Assembly (NCBI GenBank): GCA_022539475.1
Contig: VCMS01000526.1
Span: forward strand, 1 to 20,659
Direction: 5' to 3'
DNA length: 20,659 nucleotides
DNA from: Gracilaria domingensis
Taxonomy: Eukaryota > Rhodophyta > Florideophyceae > Gracilariales > Gracilariaceae
Part shown: piece by piece, positions 14,480-20,659 of the stretch
Numbering within the stretch: the stretch's first letter is position 1
How the letters are laid out: every line of letters starts with the position of its first letter
Notes under the pieces: model-generated
What the model saw: only the letters and a program-made list of their open reading frames with translations
The model's database searches: none
What the model was told of the DNA's origin: nothing
Program-made: the position numbers and the translations under genes

Positions 14480-16737
14480 ATTTCACCAATGAGATGAAGA
14501 CCGCGTTTAATGATCTGAAGAGAAAGTTAGTATCCCCGCCAGTCTTAGCATTTCCCGACTTTGAGAAGCCTTTTAGAGTTGAAACCGATGCTTCTTCAGT
14601 CGCGCTTGGTGCCGTTCTGTCACAAAAGAAAGAGGACAGAATGTATCACCCAATTCAATTTGCCAGTCGAACGCTTAATGCCGCCGAGCGAAAGTATTCT
14701 ACTTGCGAAAAGGAGGCCCTAGCCGTGGTCTTTGCTTTGAAGAAGTTTCGCATGTATCTACTCGGAGGTCTCCCCTTTGAGCTTGTTACGGACCACCAAG
14801 CTCTAAAGTATGCATTCCAAAAGAAGGACATTCACGGGCGCCTAGCCCGATGGATGGACCTTCTAGCGGAATACGAGTTCGTTATAGTCTATAGATCTGG
14901 CGACAAGAATCGGGCTGCCGACTATCTCTCTCTCTTTGCCGTTGGGGATCCACCGGAGCCGGATGATGACGTGTCTGTTGTACTGAATGCGACGGACGAA
15001 GTCTATGACTTGGAGCCCTTCTGCGCGCACATCAAGTTGTACCTTGCCGCCTTTTCTTTTCCTGAAGAAGACCCTAAGATCCGCGCTTTGATTAAGAGGA
15101 ATGCGAAGAAGTTCTTCCTTGGGGAAGGTCTCCTCTATCGCCGTACCAAGAAAGGATTAAGAGTGGTACCCTCTGTAAGCGAGCGCCGTGGCATCCTCTC
15201 ATCCTTTCATGATGACATAGGACATTGGGACTTGGAGGCTACTAAGGATCTGGTCCAGTTCCGATTCTGGTGGCCTGGAATGTATCCCGACATCGTTTCA
15301 TATGTTCGCAGTTGTGAGGGGTGTCAGTTCACAACACCCCTGCTTAAGTACCGGCCAGGACAAAGAACCCCATTGACTGGCCTATTTCATACATTCTCTG
15401 TGGACTTCGCCGGTCCCCTTCCGGCTACCAAGAATGGCAACCGCTTTGCTCTGATTGGTGTAGAACACATAACAGGATGGCCTATTGCCGCGGCCTACGG
15501 TAATCAGACCTCTACCACCGTCATTCATTTTGTTCGATCTCAGATCGTTTCCCCGTTTGGTCCCCCGCTGACGATCGTGTCCGACAACTTCAGTTCCTTC
15601 GAAGCCAAGGCAGTCGAAGCATACATGGAAAGTAAGAAGATATCCCTCAAGCCCACCATGGCCTATGCCCCTATGTCTAATGGCCGGGCTGAAAGAATGG
15701 TTGGAACCATCAAGAAATCGATTGCCAAAACAATCTTCAATAAGGGACAAGAATGGGATGAAGCTCTCGAGCAGATACTTTACGGATACAGGAGGCGCCG
15801 GCTGGGTGGCGGGTTTTCTCCTTTTGAGCTCATGTATGGCACAGTCCCACGGATGAGCTCAGACGACCTACCCCCGCTCATCGTAGATCCAACCGCCACT
15901 AATCGTCATCATGAACTACTTGCAAATTCCGCAGGCAGAGCTTCCAGAGTTCTATCTCAACCCAATCGACAAGACGACCCCAAGTCCGGGCACCGGTTCA
16001 ACGTCGGTGATGAGGTCTTGGTGATACATGGGAAGGCTCTGAATCCCAACGTGAAGTGGCCTGCCTTTCAGTCAAAATTCTACGGACCCTGTAAGGTGGT
16101 TAAGGCCAGGCACCCCCGATATGTCCTAGTGTCCCCTCATAATCGCTACACTAGAGAAGGGGTCCACGCCCGCCGGCTCAAGCGGTATCATCGCCGACCA
16201 GTTCATCTGCAGGACGAGGTGGTAGCCACTATTACGGAAGGCGAAGACACCCCTGCCCCATATCCCACTCAGATCACTGTAATGCCACTCCGCGTTGACT
16301 ACAATATCCTCACTGCACCCCACCTCTCGTGTCACTTTATCATTGGAGGGAAAAGCATACATTCATGGCTTAGCCCTTTGAACGTCCCTATCCCAGAGGT
16401 AGAAAGGGTTACCTGGACGCTGACGCATGCCTCACTCGCCCTGTTCTCAATCTCGGGCCCGTTCTTGAGTCGTAGAGGAGGATCTATCTTAAGAACATTA
16501 TTTCGACGTGTGCACCAGAACTACGGCAGTAATATCGAGCCAGAATTCGCGGTATATCTTTACCACCATGCAGTCTCCTTGCATGGGCATCTCCCAGAAT
16601 CACAACTCTACATACAAGAGACTCAGGACCATATTTCGCACTATGCTCGCACAGGAATCGCTCAGATACTCAGCTACATCCCCGACCCAGAGAAGATGGC
16701 GGTGCCCTTCCTCTTCCACTATACCATCGAGAACTAG
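14470..16737 (+). CDS. pol: Pol segment: RNase H and integrase, unit B
   Basis: Same domains and catalytic residues as in unit A (counting from the ATG at 14494): RNase H D32, E74, D100; integrase H239, H244, C274, C277 and D304, D364, E400. The one difference noticed is Gly49 to Arg (G5832 to A14638), outside the catalytic motifs. Confidence 0.92.
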   Translation, partial: GKLNFTNEMKTAFNDLKRKLVSPPVLAFPDFEKPFRVETDASSVALGAVLSQKKEDRMYHPIQFASRTLNAAERKYSTCEKEALAVVFALKKFRMYLLGGLPFELVTDHQALKYAFQKKDIHGRLARWMDLLAEYEFVIVYRSGDKNRAADYLSLFAVGDPPEPDDDVSVVLNATDEVYDLEPFCAHIKLYLAAFSFPEEDPKIRALIKRNAKKFFLGEGLLYRRTKKGLRVVPSVSERRGILSSFHDDIGHWDLEATKDLVQFRFWWPGMYPDIVSYVRSCEGCQFTTPLLKYRPGQRTPLTGLFHTFSVDFAGPLPATKNGNRFALIGVEHITGWPIAAAYGNQTSTTVIHFVRSQIVSPFGPPLTIVSDNFSSFEAKAVEAYMESKKISLKPTMAYAPMSNGRAERMVGTIKKSIAKTIFNKGQEWDEALEQILYGYRRRRLGGGFSPFELMYGTVPRMSSDDLPPLIVDPTATNRHHELLANSAGRASRVLSQPNRQDDPKSGHRFNVGDEVLVIHGKALNPNVKWPAFQSKFYGPCKVVKARHPRYVLVSPHNRYTREGVHARRLKRYHRRPVHLQDEVVATITEGEDTPAPYPTQITVMPLRVDYNILTAPHLSCHFIIGGKSIHSWLSPLNVPIPEVERVTWTLTHASLALFSISGPFLSRRGGSILRTLFRRVHQNYGSNIEPEFAVYLYHHAVSLHGHLPESQLYIQETQDHISHYARTGIAQILSYIPDPEKMAVPFLFHYTIEN

Positions 16738-16832
16738 ATCAGTACTTTCGACGCCCGGCGTAGCGTCGTTTGGGTTTGGTGGTGTGTGAGTCAGGAAACC
16801 CGCCAGCGGGCAAGAAATACAGAACAGTAGAC

Positions 16833-16874
16833 AAAGAAGAAAGAAAAGAAAAGAAAAACAAAAGAAAGAAAGAG
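16833..16874 (+). other. Polypurine tract, unit B
   Basis: Identical to the unit A tract and in the same place relative to the integrase stop. The 94-95 nt between stop and tract hold nothing else I recognise; one extra G near 16806 is the only difference. Confidence 0.65.
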
Positions 16875-16875
16875 T

Positions 16876-17301
16876 TTACTTGGATAGGTAGGCGTCCATG
16901 TCGCGAACTAGAGCGGCAGTTGCAGCTTCCCTTGCCTTTGCAAGCTTGAAGCAATGCATGGCGAAGCGCATCCCGTCTCTCAGGCCCCGCACGTACGTTG
17001 GCGGGGCCAAAGTCAAGATGTCGCGCACAATGTCCTCCGCGTAGCGTTCGCCGTTACACGAGCGAAGAAGCCACGTGTTCACTGCCTTCATCGCATCACG
17101 AGGGGACAAGTGTCCCCCGCCTCCAGCCGGTCCACCACCACCCGTGCCCGCGACGGTGCCAGCAATGACGGCACCCGACGCGGGCACCTCGTCCTCGGCG
17201 ACGCCGTTCTCCAGCACCGCGTCCCCTTCGGGCTCGACGTCGATGACGGAGTGGGGACCGGTGCTGGCCTCCCCATCGAAAGCGCCGGTCTGAACAGACA
17301 T
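16876..17301 (-). CDS. Antisense ORF in the presumed U3, unknown protein, unit B
   Basis: Identical 141-codon ORF with the same ATG context and the same upstream TATA-like box. Retention of the frame in both full units is expected from their near identity and is not independent evidence of selection. Confidence 0.5.
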   Translation of the reverse strand: MSVQTGAFDGEASTGPHSVIDVEPEGDAVLENGVAEDEVPASGAVIAGTVAGTGGGGPAGGGGHLSPRDAMKAVNTWLLRSCNGERYAEDIVRDILTLAPPTYVRGLRDGMRFAMHCFKLAKAREAATAALVRDMDAYLSK

Positions 17302-17359
17302 TGTTGAGGAAGAGCGGCGTAGGGAGCGGGGCGGCGCGAGTAAGCCCAGCCGAGGAGAG

Positions 17360-17367
17360 ATTAAATA
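17360..17367 (-). promoter_or_regulatory. TATA-like box for the antisense ORF, unit B
   Basis: Same TATTTAAT on the minus strand and the same spacing to the antisense ATG as in unit A. Confidence 0.45.
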
Positions 17368-17502
17368 GAGCCACAAGAGGCGGGCACAGGTAAGCCACGT
17401 GGCCACATGACTCTCTGCCGTGCAGGGCGCCATGATAATACACGTGGTATGGTCTCGCGAACCCTAGATTTATTATAGTAGTTTAAAAAAGAACCGAATT
17501 AG

Positions 17503-17711
17503 GTGCCAGTGTAATGCCCGTGGCAAAATGTGCACCGCCGCGAGGAGGTGCACTATAATGCCCGTGGCAAAATGTGCACCGCCGCGAGGAGGTGCCACTA
17601 TAATGCCCGTGGCAAAATGTGCACCGCCGCGAGGAGGTGCCAGTGTAATGCCCGTGGCAAAATGTGCACCGCCACGAGGAGGTGCCAGTGTAATGCGCGT
17701 GGCACAATCTC
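17503..17711. repeat. 45-bp minisatellite, unit B/C junction
   Basis: The same number and order of units as at 8696-8905, with one C missing in the second unit (near 17551). Identical unit count at both junctions argues that the units were copied very recently or from one template. Confidence 0.92.
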
Positions 17712-17840
17712 AAGAACCCTAGGTTCCGCATAGTGGTTCGGGACCCAAATCTAGGTTGAGTGGCTCACTAAATTCTGCCACGCTCAAAACCCGATTACGA
17801 AATCACCAACCCATGGGCATGTAACGTACCCGACCGTCCA

Positions 17841-17955
17841 TAACTAGACAGTTATTGGGCAAAGAGCCATAATCGTACATGCAACGCGAAATTATTGGCG
17901 GGATTGAAAACGACGACTTGTAGCCCATTGTTTAGTATAGAAAGCACTATAAAAG
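17841..17955 (+). promoter_or_regulatory. Sense promoter of unit C
   Basis: This is an identical copy of the promoter, with TATAAAAG at 17948-17955 and the two upstream inverted CCAAT boxes. Confidence 0.8.
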
Positions 17956-17977
17956 GGCCGGAGCAGTCGCCTCCGAC

Positions 17978-18582
17978 TCAACTCCGGCCAGACCACTTCC
18001 CTTCGACGACCTTCCCCTCCACCTCACCACAACCTTCCAACCTCTCTCCTTTTCCCTTTGTCGTCCTCAACCTTTCCTCATCCACTACTTCTCTCTCTAC
18101 TTCTCCCCTTGGCGGCCTGGTCTCACCGCCCTCCCTCGCTCACTGCCACTCACACTGACCCTCTGTCTGGGCTCGTCCTGTGTGAGTAGGCAAAGCGTCT
18201 GCGCCACCCTTCCATTGGGTTAGCCTTGTGCGGGCGTGACTCTGCCTTTCATTATCCGCGTTGTTTGGCCTTTCTTGTCTCTTTTGTTCCCTTCGTTGGT
18301 TTCTTTCGCTGTTGTTGTTCCATCTGCCATTCTGTCTTGCCCGAACTACCGTTGTTGTTGCCATCTTCGTTTGTTCCCCGTTTCTTGCTGTTTGGCGGCC
18401 TTCTGCTGCCTGCATCCGTTCTATTGCTTCCCGTTTCGGCCTTGGCCCCTGGTTTTGCTGGTTCTTTCGCGTTGCGATTCTGTTCCTCACATAGTGTTGC
18501 TTTGCACCTGTTGTTGCTAGACGCACTGTGTGATACAGCGTAAGGTTGTCCTTAACCTACGGCCCTGAGGCAATCGTTCAAG
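17978..18582 (+). other. ATG-free pyrimidine-rich 5' leader, unit C
   Basis: Same leader as in units A and B, carrying the longer form at both small indels near the 5' end. No ATG in any frame. Confidence 0.6.
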
Positions 18583-19083
18583 AGTAAGTCGTCTACAGCT
18601 ACTCTTTTGGCATTTTGTGTGACTACTAACGTTTCGTTTGTTTCACATCAAGTGCCAAGGTCTATCGTTTCATCCAGCGAGTATTCGTCCGTGGTCGATC
18701 CGGACGAGCGTATAGAAGAAGTCCCCGATCCCGTTCCTCAGATAAAGAAGTCGGCTGTTCAGCCTCTTGACGGGCCACGCGAGCGCCACATCTTTCGTGT
18801 AGCCCATCAGAAGGAGAAGCGCCGTCGTAACCCTCCGCCGCGTAAGCGAATCTTCAAACGCTGTCGTGTCTGTGACATCAAGGTCCAGAGCCAGCGTCAG
18901 CTTGAAGTCCATCAAGCCGGCCGTCGCCATCGCAGAGCTTTGCGCCGTGCAAACTACACCGAGCTGGACATTCACTGCAGGGCTTGCGACATCCGGTTCT
19001 CTGAAGCCCACGATCTGCGCGTCCACTACAGGAGCCGCCGTCATCGTGCGACACTTAGAAAGAAGAACAATACTATCTTTTAG
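18583..19083 (+). CDS. Accessory twin C2H2 zinc-finger protein, spliced, unit C
   Basis: Base 18583 joined to 18653-19083, 143 residues, identical to the other copies. It is complete even though unit C is truncated further downstream in gag. Confidence 0.75.
   Translation, partial: SKSSTATLLAFCVTTNVSFVSHQVPRSIVSSSEYSSVVDPDERIEEVPDPVPQIKKSAVQPLDGPRERHIFRVAHQKEKRRRNPPPRKRIFKRCRVCDIKVQSQRQLEVHQAGRRHRRALRRANYTELDIHCRACDIRFSEAHDLRVHYRSRRHRATLRKKNNTIF
18584..18652 (+). other. Predicted 69-nt intron that creates an AUG, unit C
   Basis: Identical to the other two: GTAAGT at 18584-18589, TACTAAC at 18624-18630, AG at 18651-18652. It joins A18583 to T18653-G18654. Confidence 0.78.
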
Positions 19084-19368
19084 AGCACAGGTCTCTCCTT
19101 TCATTGTCCAGTTGCGACACATTTCTATTCATATCTCATTACATATATTATCCTTGTTTGTTCTTCTTTATCTTCTTGTCTATCGTTTGGTATCCCTCTT
19201 CTGTTCTTGTGTTCGTGCTTTGTTGTTTGGCTTCTGCCGCATTCTATCTACCTAAGCTTATATTTGGCTAGTGCTTCTTCGTCCGATTGGACAGGTACTC
19301 TACGAGAGCAAACTTTATTTTTATCGTTTTTGCCCCCTTTGGCTGTAACCGCCGACGCCATCACCAAA

Positions 19369-20659
19369 ATGGCGTTTTCATGGTACTCTCGCCGAGGTGC
19401 CCTCGGCCCCGATACTATGGACACCTCGACTCCTCTCTTCGACGGATACAATTCCGATGTTCGTCGATTTTTCTTTTTCTTCGAGAACGTTGCTACCCGT
19501 GGAAAGTCTGATGAGGAGCGTTCCTCCGAAATCTTGGGCTTCCTAAGTGGTGACGCCTTCGATCATTATTATAATAATTTCTCTGTAGACGGCGTGCTCA
19601 CCCCGAACGCGGCCAACTACATATCAGTTAAGAAGTCCTTGCTCGATCGCTTTGGCGCTGCTGAGGAACCCGAGGAGTATATCCGAGAAGCTGTGACTGC
19701 CCGTTTGGACTACGGTGATCTCCTTGGTTCCCTCCAGCGCATGGACGCTTGCTTCGACAAGGCCGAGTTCAACGCGAAGGCCAAGTTCGGCCTTCTCCGT
19801 AAAGCAGTTATGGAGTACGCAGACTTAGCTCAGTTTGTGATATTCCGCGGAGCAAGCGACTATAAGTCGCTGAAAGATCTCATCAAGTCCTTTGTGGCCG
19901 GCAAGAAGGCCCTCGGAGCAGGCGGTTCACTGGCGTTTATGCCTCCTCCGAAGAAAGTGTTACAAAGGAGGCCCGTCGACCCTTCTGATGGGGATCCCAC
20001 TGCAGACAAGGTGGATCAGCTAGCTAGTCAGCTGGCAGAAGTCACTCTCTTGATGAAGAAGAAGTCAGGACCACCTCCGAAGGCTGATGGAGAGCAAGTT
20101 TGTGGCTACTGTCAGAAGCCTGGTCATTTTTCTACTCGCTGTCCACAGAATCCGCATCGCGATACGCGTTGTGGGGGCTGTGGAAAGATGGGGCATTCCA
20201 TCGCAACGTGTTGGAAGCGCCATTCGGAAAAGAAGGTCCGTTTCGATGCCGACAATCAGAAAGAAATCCCGGAAGTTCCCAGACCCAACCAAGTTTCTGT
20301 AGTCACCGAGGATGACCTTCAGGATCTCGAAACTGTAGCGATGGCCAAACGAGCCGCTGATGGCGCCCCATTGCCAAAGCAGGCCCGCCTGGAACATCGG
20401 GTTGGTGTCAAAGAGCTTCTGAACCCAGCAAGCGACACTCCATTTCGCTTGATTCGCTCAGCCACGCGTAATCGATCCAGAAAGCCTAAGAAGGCCTCCA
20501 CAAAGAAGCTCTCTGGTAATTCAATGCTCCAGGAGCACGCAGGAAATATAAGTATATGGAGGAGCTCGCGAATGCCGCCCACGGGCTCACATTCGGTCAC
20601 TTCATTCGCGGGGACGCGATGCGGCCAGAAGATCTGCGTCGACTCATCTCTGGCCGTTC
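19369..20659 (+). CDS. gag: Partial gag, unit C, cut by window end
   Basis: The same ATG and N-terminal region as in units A and B, with both CCHC knuckles intact (first Cys at 20101-20103). The frame agrees with the other units to about 20543. After that several one-base indels and substitutions break it. The window ends before the protease. The end decay is likely sequence error. Confidence 0.85.
   Translation, partial: MAFSWYSRRGALGPDTMDTSTPLFDGYNSDVRRFFFFFENVATRGKSDEERSSEILGFLSGDAFDHYYNNFSVDGVLTPNAANYISVKKSLLDRFGAAEEPEEYIREAVTARLDYGDLLGSLQRMDACFDKAEFNAKAKFGLLRKAVMEYADLAQFVIFRGASDYKSLKDLIKSFVAGKKALGAGGSLAFMPPPKKVLQRRPVDPSDGDPTADKVDQLASQLAEVTLLMKKKSGPPPKADGEQVCGYCQKPGHFSTRCPQNPHRDTRCGGCGKMGHSIATCWKRHSEKKVRFDADNQKEIPEVPRPNQVSVVTEDDLQDLETVAMAKRAADGAPLPKQARLEHRVGVKELLNPASDTPFRLIRSATRNRSRKPKKASTKKLSGNSMLQEHAGNISIWRSSRMPPTGSHSVTSFAGTRCGQKICVDSSLAV

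Larger units (their letters stand above)
8807..17612 (+). mobile_element. Ty3/Gypsy-type LTR retrotransposon, tandem unit B
   Basis: This is the second full period, 8806 bp after unit A and nearly identical to it. Substitutions noticed are A1680 to T10486, C4740 to G13546 and G5832 to A14638. One-base indels occur near 405/9214, 440/9250, 3662, 13018 and 8000/16806. Most indels fall in short homopolymers, so several may be read errors rather than biology. Gene content is the same as in unit A. Confidence 0.93.
17613..20659 (+). mobile_element. Ty3/Gypsy-type LTR retrotransposon, partial unit C
   Basis: The third period holds the minisatellite end, promoter, leader, accessory zinc-finger gene and the first part of gag, and is cut by the window end. 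Up to about 20543 it matches units A and B almost perfectly. The final ~115 bases hold roughly eight small substitutions and indels, which looks like low-quality sequence at a contig end rather than element divergence. Confidence 0.9.

Overview
The window looks eukaryotic. It consists of one Ty3/Gypsy-type LTR retrotransposon repeated head to tail: two full units (about 1-8806 and 8807-17612) and a partial third (17613-20659). The units are nearly identical: by eye I found three substitutions and a handful of one-base indels between units A and B. No flanking host gene is visible, so the host cannot be named. TATA and CCAAT-type promoters, a GTAAGT...TACTAAC...AG intron and Kozak-like starts point to a eukaryote, perhaps a fungus, an oomycete or another protist. 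The last ~115 bases carry many small differences from the other copies, which looks like an unpolished contig end.

Each unit reads as follows (unit A positions). A 45-bp minisatellite and promoter come first, with inverted CCAAT boxes and a TATA box at 336-343. Next is a long pyrimidine-rich leader. A small accessory gene upstream of gag (970 joined to 1040-1470) encodes two C-x2-C-x12-H-x5-H zinc fingers. A T-rich spacer follows, then the Gag-protease-linker-reverse transcriptase-RNase H-integrase coding region (1756-7931). A polypurine tract lies at 8026-8067. An antisense ORF (8494 down to 8069) has its own TATA-like box on the minus strand. CACGTG-bearing, minisatellite-related sequence then leads into the next unit.

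The most interesting signal is in the 5' part. From the predicted transcription start to the gag ATG at 1756, about 1.39 kb, I find no ATG in any frame. The zinc-finger ORF is open but has no ATG of its own. Removing a 69-nt intron (971-1039) joins A970 to T1040-G1041 and creates an ATG in frame with the zinc fingers. I infer a splicing switch: unspliced RNA has the gag AUG as its first AUG, and spliced RNA gains an AUG for the accessory zinc-finger protein. All three copies keep this arrangement.

Gag-Pol appears to have been one continuous reading frame. It is broken by private one-base indels (3662 in unit A, 13018 in unit B) and by two frame changes shared by both full units, inside RT and between RT and RNase H. 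LTR ends and the primer-binding site could not be fixed, because each inter-element segment occurs only once per unit and no clear tRNA-complementary site was recognised.
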